This document shows positions 18,067 to 27,021 of a DNA stretch of 52,477 bases, one piece after another. The stretch comes from JAZKFR01 sp040386295. GTDB taxonomy: Bacteria; Pseudomonadota; Gammaproteobacteria; Burkholderiales; Rhodocyclaceae. The notes under the pieces were generated by a model. That model worked only from the letters and a program-made list of their open reading frames with translations. It was not told where the DNA came from and searched no databases. Positions within the stretch are counted from its first letter, which is position 1. Every line of letters starts with the position of its first letter. The translations under genes and the position numbers were made by a program. The stretch lies in contig JAZKFR010000038.1 of the NCBI GenBank assembly GCA_040386295.1, forward strand, positions 1-52,477, read 5' to 3'.

Positions 18067-19199
18067 GCGATCAAGCTATCCGTAAGATCGTTTTTCTGAC
18101 GGGAACCCGCGCTGATTTCGGCAAACTCAAGTCTTTGATGCTGCAGTTACAGGCAGACGCCTGCTTCGAGGTCCATGTCTTTGTTACTGGGATGCACATG
18201 CTGTCCAAGTACGGCTCAACCTGGGAGGAAGTGCGTAAAGCCGGCCTGAACAATCTTTACTGCTTCATCAATCAGAACGAACATGACTCGATGGATCATA
18301 TCCTGGCCAAAACAATTGCCGGATTGTCCGATTATGTGAAAGAAATGTCCCCCGACCTCATCGTCGTGCACGGTGATCGTCTAGAGGCGCTGGCAGGCGC
18401 GATTGTCGGCGCGTTTAACAACATTCGCGTTGCCCACATCGAAGGGGGCGAGGTGTCGGGCACGATTGACGAAGTCATTCGGCATTCAATCTCAAAGATG
18501 TCGCATCTCCACTTCGTTGCGAATGATCAAGCGAAGCGACGGTTGATCCAGCTGGGCGAGCGGGATGAGACAATCCACGTGATTGGTTCTCCCGATGTTG
18601 ATGTAATGAATTCTTCTGCCTTGCCCTCGCTGGAGGAAGTGCAGCGCTATTACGAATTTAATTTTGCCGAATACGCCATTCTGATGTTCCACCCGGTAAC
18701 GACCGAGCTGCGTCTGATCCGCAATCAGATAGCAACACTCGTCGATGTGATTCTCGAGTCGGGACAAAACTTCGTTGTTCTGTATCCGAACAACGATCAT
18801 GGTACGGATATTATTTTGGACGAATACGAGCGGCTACGTGACTGTGCGCGGATTGCCCTCTACCCGTCTATGCGCTTTGAGTATTTCCTAACGCTGCTCA
18901 AGCGCGCTCGTTACATGATCGGCAACTCAAGCGCGGGCATCCGTGAAGCACCCCACTTTGGCGTTCCTACCATCAATTTAGGTTCAAGGCAGCACAGACG
19001 AGTGCAAACGCCTTCTGTGTTGGATGTCACGATCACGCATGAGGCTATTCGAGACGCCATTGCGCGCGCGCCCTCGGCACCGAGAACACCGCAGATTCTG
19101 TTTGGCGATGGCAACAGTGCTTCTGCTTTTCACCAAGTACTGCGCGCCAAAGAGACCTGGCTTAGGGAAATTCAGAAGCATTTTGTCGATTACATGTAA
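18063..19199 (+). CDS. UDP-N-acetyl sugar 2-epimerase, hydrolysing (NeuC family)
   Basis: The 378-residue protein starts with KIVFLTGTRADFGKLKSL and contains VVHGDRLEALAGA, VAHIEGGEVSG, ISKMSHLHFVAN and MIGNSSAGIREAPHFG, the full GT-B-like set of NeuC enzymes. NeuC converts UDP-GlcNAc to ManNAc for sialic acid; relatives act on UDP-diacetylbacillosamine for legionaminic acid. The start codon overlaps the synthase stop by four bases. This paralogue differs from the legG-type gene at 27022 in length and in the TRADFGK versus TRAEYGL signature. Confidence 0.87.
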   Translation: MSDQAIRKIVFLTGTRADFGKLKSLMLQLQADACFEVHVFVTGMHMLSKYGSTWEEVRKAGLNNLYCFINQNEHDSMDHILAKTIAGLSDYVKEMSPDLIVVHGDRLEALAGAIVGAFNNIRVAHIEGGEVSGTIDEVIRHSISKMSHLHFVANDQAKRRLIQLGERDETIHVIGSPDVDVMNSSALPSLEEVQRYYEFNFAEYAILMFHPVTTELRLIRNQIATLVDVILESGQNFVVLYPNNDHGTDIILDEYERLRDCARIALYPSMRFEYFLTLLKRARYMIGNSSAGIREAPHFGVPTINLGSRQHRRVQTPSVLDVTITHEAIRDAIARAPSAPRTPQILFGDGNSASAFHQVLRAKETWLREIQKHFVDYM

Positions 19200-19237
19200 G
19201 CAAAAAGCAGCACTTTGCTGACCAGCAAATTTTTTGG

Positions 19238-20464
19238 ATGAACTCATTGATTATGTCTACTGCATATTTTGGCCTGCCTGAAAAGGTGGTGTTCTGCAAA
19301 TCCTGCGTTATCTCCAATCAACGCCCGAACTCAACGGTTGAGTTCAAGCACACGCAAGACGAACGAAAAGCCACGATTGGTTTTGGTGACGACGGCATTT
19401 GTGACGCTTGCCGATACGGCAAAGAAAAGGCAGCCAACATCAACTGGACTGAGCGGGAGGATCGCTTGGTTGCCCTGCTCGACAAGCACCGTAAAAATGC
19501 GGGCGGATACGACGTGATTGTGCCAGGCAGCGGGGGCAAAGACAGCGCATACACCTCGCATATATTGAAGTACCGCTACGGCATGAACCCGCTGACCGTC
19601 ACCTGGGCGCCCCACAAGTACACGGAAATTGGCTGGAAGAATTTTGAGAATTGGATGCACGTTGGGGGCTTGGACAACATTTTGTTCACGCCGAACGGTC
19701 GGCTTCACCGTTACTTGACGCGGATCGCCTTTCTCAACCTACTTCATCCGTTTCAACCCTTTATTGTCGGCCAGAGAATCATTGGCCCGCTGATGGCGGC
19801 AAAGTTCGGTGTTCCCTTGGTCATGTACGGCGAAAATCAGGCCGAGTATGGCAACAACCCCGATGACAACTATGTTCCGACCATGGACAGGAAGTTTTTC
19901 TCTGTGACTAAGGCCGAGGATATCGTTCTCGGCGGCAGGTCGATCGGCGAGATTGTCGGCACAGGCGAATTCAAGCTGAATGATTTTGCCCCTTATATTC
20001 CGCCCAGCGCGGACTATCTTGAGCGCCAGGGCGTCGAGGTGCACTACCTTGGTTACTACCTGCCGTGGGATCCACAAGAATGCTACTACTACGCTGCCGA
20101 ACACACCGGCTTCCAAGCCAACTCGGAGCGTACGGAAGGAACTTACTCGAAGTACAGCAGCATTGATGATCGCGTCGACATGTTCCACTACTACACAACG
20201 CTGATTAAATTTGGTATTGGGCGCGCCACCTACGACGCAGCTCAAGAAATCCGCAATGGCAAGATCACGCGCGAAGAAGGGGAGCAGTTGGTGCGTCGTT
20301 ACGACCAAGAGTTTCCGAAGAAATACTTCCAAGATTTTCTCGACTACGTCTCTCTAAGCGAAGAGGAATTTCACACGACCGTGGATAAATTTCGTTCGCC
20401 ACACCTGTGGGAACAACTCAACGGTACGTGGCAACTAAAGCATACGGTTTGGCAACCTAAGTGA
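19238..20464 (+). CDS. N-acetyl sugar amidotransferase (PseA/WbpG-type)
   Basis: The 408-residue product has a CxxC pair at C20/C23, a second at C55/C58, and the PP-loop SGGKDS at residues 98-103, the layout of ATP-pyrophosphatase enzymes of the PseA/WbpG/LegA group. These adenylate an N-acetyl group and use ammonia to make an acetamidino group. Ammonia is supplied by HisH/HisF paralogues, and the next two genes encode exactly those. An in-frame ATG at 19253 could be the true start. Which sugar carries the acetamidino group is inferred to be the nonulosonate or its precursor made next door. Confidence 0.85.
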   Translation: MNSLIMSTAYFGLPEKVVFCKSCVISNQRPNSTVEFKHTQDERKATIGFGDDGICDACRYGKEKAANINWTEREDRLVALLDKHRKNAGGYDVIVPGSGGKDSAYTSHILKYRYGMNPLTVTWAPHKYTEIGWKNFENWMHVGGLDNILFTPNGRLHRYLTRIAFLNLLHPFQPFIVGQRIIGPLMAAKFGVPLVMYGENQAEYGNNPDDNYVPTMDRKFFSVTKAEDIVLGGRSIGEIVGTGEFKLNDFAPYIPPSADYLERQGVEVHYLGYYLPWDPQECYYYAAEHTGFQANSERTEGTYSKYSSIDDRVDMFHYYTTLIKFGIGRATYDAAQEIRNGKITREEGEQLVRRYDQEFPKKYFQDFLDYVSLSEEEFHTTVDKFRSPHLWEQLNGTWQLKHTVWQPK

Positions 20465-21294
20465 GTATGCAGCGTCAATCCAATCAAGCCGATCAATCCA
20501 GTCAGCCCAGCAAACCCAGTACGCAGCGCAACGTCAGGCTAATCGCACGCCTAGACATTAAGGGATCGAATCTGATCAAAGGGATCCATCTCGAGGGTCT
20601 GCGCGTGATTGGCTCAGCGCAGGAGCACGCGCTCAAGTATTACCTACAAGGCGCAGACGAACTGATCTACATGGATTGTGTTGCCAGTCTGTATGGGCGC
20701 AATCATCTTGCTGAGATCATCAGTCAGGCCGCGCGTGACATCTTCGTGCCAATGACCGTCGGTGGCGGCATTCGTTCGGTAGAAGATGCAACGCAAATTT
20801 TGCGCGCTGGCGCCGACAAAGTGGCGGTCAACACCGCTGCAGTCGCGAATCCAGACTTGATTAGCCGCATCGCCCAGCGCTTCGGCAGCCAATGTATGGT
20901 GCTGTCAGTTGAAGCCAAACAGATTGCCCCGGGTTGCTGGGAGGCTTACGCCGACAATGGCCGCGAGCGTAGCGGCAGGGACGTTGTGGCCTGGGTGAAA
21001 GAGGCAGTTGCGCTAGGAGCAGGCGAAGTCCTCATCACGTCGATTGATCGTGAGGGAACACGCAAAGGCTTCGATGTTGCCCTCGTGCAGGCGGTCACTG
21101 CGGCGGTCAGCGTACCGGTGATTGCGAGTGGCGGCATGGGGCGGCTAGAAGACTTCTCGGATGTGGTGAGTAACGGGGGCGCCGATGCTGTTGCGATGGC
21201 GGACATCCTGCATTACAACCGCGCATCGATTGGTGAAATTCGCGAGCAGGCTTGTCGCTCTGGCATCGCAGTGAGGCATTATGTGCGCCGCTAA
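20461..21294 (+). CDS. HisF-like ammonia-channelling subunit for sugar amidation
   Basis: A GTG start overlaps the previous stop by four bases. The 277-residue TIM barrel begins after a polar 20-residue extension and retains both HisF catalytic aspartates, D32 in ARLDIKG and D196 in ITSIDREG. Unlike biosynthetic HisF, the opening reads RLIARLDIKGSNLIKG and the gene is nowhere near other his genes. With HisH it is expected to form a glutaminase-channel complex delivering ammonia to the PseA-type enzyme upstream, as WbpG-HisH2-HisF2 does in Pseudomonas aeruginosa O5. Confidence 0.85.
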   Translation: MSMQRQSNQADQSSQPSKPSTQRNVRLIARLDIKGSNLIKGIHLEGLRVIGSAQEHALKYYLQGADELIYMDCVASLYGRNHLAEIISQAARDIFVPMTVGGGIRSVEDATQILRAGADKVAVNTAAVANPDLISRIAQRFGSQCMVLSVEAKQIAPGCWEAYADNGRERSGRDVVAWVKEAVALGAGEVLITSIDREGTRKGFDVALVQAVTAAVSVPVIASGGMGRLEDFSDVVSNGGADAVAMADILHYNRASIGEIREQACRSGIAVRHYVRR

Positions 21295-21925
21295 AGTCGC
21301 CCTGATTGACTACGGCATGGGAAATCTACTCAGTGTCCAGCGCGGCTTGGAGCGCGTGGGTGCCGAGGTTCACGTCACTTCCGAGCCCGAGCACATTCTG
21401 TCTGCCGATAGAGTGGTTCTGCCCGGTGTCGGCGCTTTCCCTGACGCTATGGACGAACTTGAGCGGCGTGGACTGGTGCCAGTGATGCGCACTCTGGCGA
21501 AGCAAGGAACGCCCTTGCTCGGGATCTGTCTCGGCATGCAAATTCTCTTCGACGTAGGACTTGAGTTTGGCGAAACAGCGGGACTTGGCCTGATTCCCGG
21601 CCGCGTTCTGCCGATGCCTAAAGTATCCGCCCAGGGTGATCTGCTGAAAATTCCGCACATCGGCTGGAACTCGCTACATCCGGCAGGCGACAGCGATTGG
21701 CAGACGGGCGTACTCGCCGAACTTGAATCGGGCGAAGCGGTTTATTTTGTGCACTCTTTCATGGCGCAGCCGCAAGAAGCGCGGTTTAGCATTGCCCACT
21801 GTTTTTACGGCGGGATTCCGATTGCTGCGGTCGTCGGCAGAAATAAAGTGCTTGGCTGCCAATTTCATCCAGAGAAAAGTGGTGAAGTGGGTCTGCGCGT
21901 TTTACGCGGATTTCTGTCGCTTTGA
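21281..21925 (+). CDS. HisH-like glutamine amidotransferase for sugar amidation
   Basis: The 214-residue class I glutamine amidotransferase has an intact triad: C83 in GICLGMQ, H196 and E198 in CQFHPEKS. It starts inside the HisF-like gene (14-base overlap). It releases ammonia from glutamine for the neighbouring HisF-like and PseA-like proteins. Its placement in a nonulosonate block argues that it is the dedicated sugar-modification copy and not the histidine biosynthetic enzyme. Confidence 0.86.
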   Translation: MCAAKVALIDYGMGNLLSVQRGLERVGAEVHVTSEPEHILSADRVVLPGVGAFPDAMDELERRGLVPVMRTLAKQGTPLLGICLGMQILFDVGLEFGETAGLGLIPGRVLPMPKVSAQGDLLKIPHIGWNSLHPAGDSDWQTGVLAELESGEAVYFVHSFMAQPQEARFSIAHCFYGGIPIAAVVGRNKVLGCQFHPEKSGEVGLRVLRGFLSL

Positions 21926-21956
21926 GCAACCACGATTCGATTGGAGCAGGCTGACG

Positions 21957-23123
21957 GTGTCACCTTACTTAAAAAAATTGGCCGCTTTCTGCTCGTATTT
22001 TTGGCACGCTAAAAAGACTTGGTCTTGGCCGAAGAAAAGCGACATTCTTATTTTTGATGCTTGCGGAGAAGCGCTGCTGCGCGAATATCTAAGCGACTGG
22101 TCGATTGAGGTTTTGCCTGTTCGTGGCGAACGGATCAATGTGCCACTCATGCTCGCCAGTTTGTTTGTTTCCGGGCGCAGGTCAGAAGCTTATTTTGATC
22201 TCTACGTGCGCAAGGTTGCGCCCAAATTGATCATCACGTTTATCGACAACACTCCCGCCTTTTATCGACTCACAGTGCGGCATCCTGGGGTGAAAACGAT
22301 GTTCATACAGAACGGCTGGCGTAGTCGTTATGGCGACGTTTTCGAGTTATTGACAGAGCCCGCGCCAAGCCAGAAAAACGCACTGGCGGTTGACTACATG
22401 ATGTGTTTCGGCTCTGCGATAGGCGCCCATTTCCAGCGTTACATCGCAGGCGAAGTTATGGCGATCGGCGCGCTACGCAACAACCGTCAGCCACAGCTCG
22501 CCAGCAAAGCGGCCGGGACAATCGCTTTTATTTCGCAATGGAGTCGACATGGCGTGCAGCTAGCGGGCAAAACTTATTCTCAGGATGCGTTTATGGGTAC
22601 AGCAGATCGCTGCATTCTCGCTTTCCTGTCCAAGTACGCAGCCGAGCACAAAAAAAAGCTGTATATCATTCCGCGCACGCACGTCGGCAGCGTCGATCGC
22701 CGCGATGAGACAAGCTACTATTCGGCCTTACTCGGCAAAGCCTGTTCTTTCCTAGAATACGACACGCCAGGATCGTCCTATCAAGCGATCGACGTTGCCG
22801 AAGTCGTTGTCGGGGTTGATTCAACCCTGGTCTATGAAACCATCGCGCGTGGGAACAAGGCAGCGGTGTTCGCCATCAGAAGTGCATTGATGGGCGTCGA
22901 GGGCTTTGAATATGGTTGGCCGGCGCCGCTCGCGGCAGAGGGCGCGTTCTGGACTAACTCACCATCGCCTGAGCGATTTAGAGCGGTTTTAGATTATTTA
23001 TTCTCGACCAGCGAAGCGCAGTGGCGCGCTGAACTTAAGCGTGTTTCGTTTGAGCAACTCATGGTTTTTGATCCTGATAACACAATCCTAAAAACAACCC
23101 TAACTCAGGTGTTACGCAGCTGA
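21957..23123 (+). CDS. Putative surface-carbohydrate / O-antigen biosynthesis protein (LA_1612-like)
   Basis: The frame is open from 21723 inside hisH, but a GTG at 21957 with GGAG about ten bases upstream gives a sensible 388-residue start (SPYLKKLAAFCSYF) followed by SDILIFDACGEALLREYL. That opening and MFIQNGWRSRYGD, VDYMMCFGSAIG and VVVGVDSTLVYETIARGNK resemble the LA_1612 family first seen in Leptospira O-antigen loci. The V-D-S-T-L-x-x-E region looks like a GT-B donor site. It is a candidate transferase for the amidated nonulosonate made just upstream; no activity has been read from residues. Confidence 0.62.
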   Translation: MSPYLKKLAAFCSYFWHAKKTWSWPKKSDILIFDACGEALLREYLSDWSIEVLPVRGERINVPLMLASLFVSGRRSEAYFDLYVRKVAPKLIITFIDNTPAFYRLTVRHPGVKTMFIQNGWRSRYGDVFELLTEPAPSQKNALAVDYMMCFGSAIGAHFQRYIAGEVMAIGALRNNRQPQLASKAAGTIAFISQWSRHGVQLAGKTYSQDAFMGTADRCILAFLSKYAAEHKKKLYIIPRTHVGSVDRRDETSYYSALLGKACSFLEYDTPGSSYQAIDVAEVVVGVDSTLVYETIARGNKAAVFAIRSALMGVEGFEYGWPAPLAAEGAFWTNSPSPERFRAVLDYLFSTSEAQWRAELKRVSFEQLMVFDPDNTILKTTLTQVLRS

Positions 23124-23171
23124 ATCGTCAATCTAAAAATCGAAAAATCAAAGTATCGAGGTAGGGAAAAA

Positions 23172-24167
23172 ATGAAGGTATTAGTCACTGGCGCGGATGG
23201 CTTCATCGGTTCGCACCTGACCGAGGCGCTGGTTGAAGCAGGTTACGCAACCAAAGCGTTCGTCTTGTACAACTCGTTTAACTCCTGGGGATGGCTAGAT
23301 CATACGCGCCCGGAAATTAAGCAAAGCCTCGAGGTATTTGCCGGCGACGTGCGCGATCCGCATGGGGTGAAAGCCGCGATGAAAGGCTGCGATGTCGTGC
23401 TCCATCTGGCCTCGCTGATTGCGATTCCGTACTCGTACCATTCGCCGGACACCTACGTTGAGACGAATATCAAGGGCACTTTGAACATCCTACAGGCGGC
23501 TCGTGAACTGGGCGTATCACGCGTGGTGCATACCTCAACCAGCGAGGTCTATGGGAGTGCGCGCTTTGTCCCAATTACCGAAGAGCACCCCTTACAAGGA
23601 CAATCGCCCTACTCGGCGAGCAAGATTGCCGCCGACCAACTGGCTTATTCGTTTTACGCTTCTTTTGGCCTGCCCGTAACCATAGCGCGTCCCTTCAATA
23701 CCTATGGCCCACGGCAGTCGGCTCGCGCCGTGATTCCTACGATCATTACGCAAATTGCCCAGGGCAAGAAGCAAATCAAATTAGGTGCTGTTTCCCCAAC
23801 ACGCGACTTCAACTATGTGCAGGACACGGTTGCCGGATTCCTGGCAGCGATGCGTTCGGACTTGGGATTGGGCGAGGTAGTGAACTTCGGTAGCAACTTT
23901 GAAATCTCGATTGGCGACACGGTTGAACTGATCGCTGCAGTGATGGGCGAGCAGATCGAGGTGCTCACCGATGAAGCAAGACTGCGCCCGCAAACCTCGG
24001 AGGTAGAGCGCCTGTGGGCCGCAAACGAGAAGGCAGCTCGCTTATTCAACTGGCGGCCCGCTTATGGCGGACGTGATGGTTTTCGCCGAGGCTTAAGCGA
24101 AACGATTTCCTGGTTTCTGCGCCCAGAAAATCTGCGCACTTACAAAGCAGATACCTACAACATCTGA
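23172..24167 (+). CDS. legB: Legionaminic acid pathway NAD-dependent 4,6-dehydratase (LegB)
   Basis: The 331-residue SDR starts with KVLVTGADGFIGSHL. AFVLYNSFNSWGWLD near residue 32 is characteristic of LegB-type GDP-GlcNAc 4,6-dehydratases, and the catalytic Tyr-x-x-x-Lys is in SPYSASK. It makes the 4-keto-6-deoxy intermediate that LegC aminates. It is the first gene of a nine-gene run (legB to ptmA) matching the Campylobacter GDP-sugar route to CMP-legionaminate. GAGGTAGGG precedes the ATG. Confidence 0.9.
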   Translation: MKVLVTGADGFIGSHLTEALVEAGYATKAFVLYNSFNSWGWLDHTRPEIKQSLEVFAGDVRDPHGVKAAMKGCDVVLHLASLIAIPYSYHSPDTYVETNIKGTLNILQAARELGVSRVVHTSTSEVYGSARFVPITEEHPLQGQSPYSASKIAADQLAYSFYASFGLPVTIARPFNTYGPRQSARAVIPTIITQIAQGKKQIKLGAVSPTRDFNYVQDTVAGFLAAMRSDLGLGEVVNFGSNFEISIGDTVELIAAVMGEQIEVLTDEARLRPQTSEVERLWAANEKAARLFNWRPAYGGRDGFRRGLSETISWFLRPENLRTYKADTYNI

Positions 24168-24170
24168 GCC

Positions 24171-25343
24171 ATGAAAACCTCGACACCGCTTGCTGAAAAG
24201 GTAGTCAGCGCCCTGCGCTCTGCATTGGGTAGCGCACCGGCAGGACTACACGAGCCTCGCTTTCGTGGCAACGAGTGGGTTTACCTCAAAGAATGTCTCG
24301 ACAGCACTTTTGTCTCTTCTGTCGGCCAGTACGTCAATCGATTTGAAGCAGAATTGGCCGAGTACACGGGCGCGCGCCATGCAATTGCCGTGGTCAATGG
24401 GACGGCGGCGCTGCATATCGCTTTGTTGCTGGCCAAAGTTCAGGCTGGCGACGAGGTTCTGGTGCCCGCACTAAGCTTTGTTGCAACGGCAAATGCGGTT
24501 AGCTACTGTGGCGCGACCCCGCATTTTGTCGACAGCGAAAGCAGTACGCTGGGCTTAGGCGCCGCTCGTCTGCGCGACTACCTAGCGGCGATCAGCGAAC
24601 GCCAGAATGGGCACTGCGTTAACAAACGAACGGGACGCATCATTCGTGCCCTGGTGCCGATGCATACCTTTGGTCACCCTGCCGATCTGGATGCTTTATT
24701 AGCCGTCGCTTACGACTATCAGCTGACGTTGATTGAGGATGCTGCCGAATCTTTGGGCAGCCGCTATCGCGGACGGCATACCGGCACCTTTGGCGAGAGT
24801 GGTGTCCTCAGCTTCAATGGCAACAAAACGATCACGACCGGAGGCGGCGGCGCGCTTCTGACCAACAATTCTGAACTGGCGAAAAGCGCCAAACACATCA
24901 CGACCACGGCAAAGCTAGCGCATCGCTGGGAATACCGTCATGACGAAGTTGGCTACAACTACCGGATGCCTAATCTGAACGCCGCTTTAGGCTGTGCGCA
25001 ACTTGAGCAGTTAGCGCATTTTTTGGCCAGCAAGCGCGCCCTGCATGCGACGTATACCCGTGCTTTTGCAGGGGTAGAAGAACTTGCTTTGGTTAACGAG
25101 CCGCAAGCAGCATGCAGCAATTATTGGCTCCAGGCTTTACTGCTCAAACCCGAGTTTGCCCCGTCACGCGATGCGATTCTGCAGGCAACGAACGATGCAG
25201 GATTCATGACTCGTCCTGTTTGGACACTGCTCTCTCAGCTACCCCAGTTTGCCGCTTGCCCCAGCATGGAACTGCCTGTCGCAATCGATTTGGCAGAGCG
25301 TTTAATTAACATCCCAAGCAGTGCCGACTTGGTCGCTGCATGA
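24171..25343 (+). CDS. legC: Legionaminic acid pathway aminotransferase (LegC)
   Basis: The 390-residue DegT/DnrJ/EryC1 aminotransferase carries the PLP-binding lysine K219 in FNGNKTITTGGGG and D190 in LTLIEDAAESLGS, with VVNGTAALHIAL as the phosphate-site helix. It transfers an amino group from glutamate to C4 of the LegB product. It begins three bases after the legB stop and overlaps the next gene by four bases. The order legB-legC-acetyltransferase is that of known legionaminate loci. Confidence 0.9.
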   Translation: MKTSTPLAEKVVSALRSALGSAPAGLHEPRFRGNEWVYLKECLDSTFVSSVGQYVNRFEAELAEYTGARHAIAVVNGTAALHIALLLAKVQAGDEVLVPALSFVATANAVSYCGATPHFVDSESSTLGLGAARLRDYLAAISERQNGHCVNKRTGRIIRALVPMHTFGHPADLDALLAVAYDYQLTLIEDAAESLGSRYRGRHTGTFGESGVLSFNGNKTITTGGGGALLTNNSELAKSAKHITTTAKLAHRWEYRHDEVGYNYRMPNLNAALGCAQLEQLAHFLASKRALHATYTRAFAGVEELALVNEPQAACSNYWLQALLLKPEFAPSRDAILQATNDAGFMTRPVWTLLSQLPQFAACPSMELPVAIDLAERLINIPSSADLVAA

Positions 25344-25939
25344 GCCAGCCTAATCTGATCCTGCTTGGCGCAGGCGGACACGCCCGAGCCTGCATTGACG
25401 TGATTGAACAACAAGGGCTGTATCGACTTGCCGGATTGATTGCGCCGCCGAGCGAAGTCGGCACTCTCCACTGCGGGCATCGGGTCATAGCCAGCGATAA
25501 CGAACTCGCAGCCTTGAGCCAACGGTATCCCTACGCGTTCATTGGCATCGGCCAGCTTCGTTCGCCTACGATAAGGATACGGATGTTCCACCAGTTGCTT
25601 GATTTGGGTTTTCAGCTGCCGACCCTCATCGCGCCAGATGCCTACGTTTCTCCGCACGCTTCAATCGGCTCGGGCAGCATCATCATGCACGGTGCGATTA
25701 TCAATGCCGGTGCCAAGGTAGGGCGCAATTGCATCATTAACAGCCGCGCACTCGTTGAACACGACGCTCAAATAGACGATCACTGCCATCTGTCGACAGG
25801 CGCCATCCTCAACGGCGGCGTCAGGCTCGGCGAAGGCAGCTTCGTCGGGAGCGCAAGCGTCGTTAAGGAGGGCGTCACGCTTCCCCCGGGCAGCCTACTC
25901 GGCATGGGGTCGATGATCAAAAATGCGCAGCAAGCATGA
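25340..25939 (+). CDS. NeuD/LegH-like sugar O- or N-acetyltransferase
   Basis: The 199-residue protein has an N-terminal Rossmann-like segment (ILLGAGGHARACIDVI) and a C-terminal left-handed beta-helix with hexapeptide repeats (IGSGSIIMHGAIINAGAKVG). This is the NeuD/PglD architecture. By position it is the likely N-acetyltransferase (LegH role) that acetylates the 4-amino group before LegG, giving the diacetyl sugar. An O-acetyltransferase role on the finished nonulosonate, as for some NeuD proteins, is the alternative. Confidence 0.82.
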   Translation: MSQPNLILLGAGGHARACIDVIEQQGLYRLAGLIAPPSEVGTLHCGHRVIASDNELAALSQRYPYAFIGIGQLRSPTIRIRMFHQLLDLGFQLPTLIAPDAYVSPHASIGSGSIIMHGAIINAGAKVGRNCIINSRALVEHDAQIDDHCHLSTGAILNGGVRLGEGSFVGSASVVKEGVTLPPGSLLGMGSMIKNAQQA

Positions 25940-25975
25940 GCAATTGCCGATAAAGACAGAATTGAGAAAGATCAG

Positions 25976-26983
25976 ATGAAGCAGCAAACCATCCTCATCG
26001 CAGAGGCCGGCGTAAACCATAACGGCGACCTCAATATGGCCAAGCGCCTCATTGATGTCGCCGCTGACGCCGGCGCCGATTACGTTAAGTTTCAGACTTT
26101 CAGCGCCGAGCGCCAGGTGACCCGCTACGCGCAAAAAGCGAATTATCAGATCGCCACGACGGACAGCGCTGAGTCGCATTACGCGATGCTGAAGAAGCTT
26201 GAGCTTTCAGCCGAGATGCACCACGCGCTGCTCGCGCATTGCCAACAACGCGCGATCGGATTTCTGTCGACGGGCTTCGATATTGAGGCAGTCAAGTTTC
26301 TCCACTCGCTCGGTGTACGCCTGTTCAAAATCCCCTCCGGCGAAGTCACTAATCTCCCCTATTTGCGCTATGTCGGTAGCTTAGGCGGCGACATTATTTT
26401 ATCCACGGGGATGTGTTCACTAGGCGAGGTGGAAGCGGCGCTGACGCTACTTGAACAAGCCGGTACGGCACGCACACGCGTCACCGTGCTGCACTGCACC
26501 ACCGAGTACCCGGCGCCGATGCACGAAGTAAATCTACGCGCCATGCACAACATCGGCCTGGCCTTCGGCGTCAGAACAGGCTATTCAGACCATACGCAGG
26601 GTATCGAAGTGGCGATTGCTGCGGTTGCGCTCGGCGCCTGCTTGATCGAGAAACACTTCACCCTTGATCGAAGCTTGCCCGGACCAGACCATCAAGCAAG
26701 CCTGGAACCGCATCAATTAAAAGAAATGGTTTTAGCCATACGCAACATCGAGCTTGCGCTGGGCGACGGCATCAAACGCCTTGCTTCTGCCGAGCGCGAC
26801 AACCTTGCCGTCGCAAGAAAATCAATCGTTGCCGCGCGCGCAATTCGCCAAGGCGAAGCCTTCTCGTGCGAAAACCTGTGCACCAAACGACCCGGCAACG
26901 GAATCTCACCGATGTGCTGGGACGAATTACTCGGCGAACTCGCGAGCCGCGACTTCGCGCCCGACGAGCTGATCGAACGCTGA
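25976..26983 (+). CDS. legI: Legionaminic acid synthase (LegI, NeuB family)
   Basis: The 335-residue enzyme has the NeuB motifs ILIAEAGVNHNGD at the N-terminus, KFQTFSAE, LFKIPSGEVTNLPYL, ILSTGM, LHCTTEYPAP, GYSDHTQG, EKHFTLD and LPGPDHQASL, plus a C-terminal SAF domain ending in the KRPGNGISP region. It condenses phosphoenolpyruvate with 2,4-diacetamido-2,4,6-trideoxymannose. It is the second NeuB paralogue in the operon and sits directly before legG, so the legionaminate assignment is well supported by context. Confidence 0.9.
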   Translation: MKQQTILIAEAGVNHNGDLNMAKRLIDVAADAGADYVKFQTFSAERQVTRYAQKANYQIATTDSAESHYAMLKKLELSAEMHHALLAHCQQRAIGFLSTGFDIEAVKFLHSLGVRLFKIPSGEVTNLPYLRYVGSLGGDIILSTGMCSLGEVEAALTLLEQAGTARTRVTVLHCTTEYPAPMHEVNLRAMHNIGLAFGVRTGYSDHTQGIEVAIAAVALGACLIEKHFTLDRSLPGPDHQASLEPHQLKEMVLAIRNIELALGDGIKRLASAERDNLAVARKSIVAARAIRQGEAFSCENLCTKRPGNGISPMCWDELLGELASRDFAPDELIER

Positions 26984-27021
26984 GGCGCGCGCTATGAATT
27001 GGCCAATATGAGTCGACAAAG

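Noticed and set aside
20461..21925. HisF/HisH as part of histidine biosynthesis
   Set aside because: No other his gene is nearby and they overlap a PseA-type amidotransferase gene inside a nonulosonate block.
21723..21956. Longer N-terminus for the LA_1612-like protein starting inside hisH
   Set aside because: The extra residues are the hisH sequence read in another frame, and the GTG at 21957 gives a family-like start.
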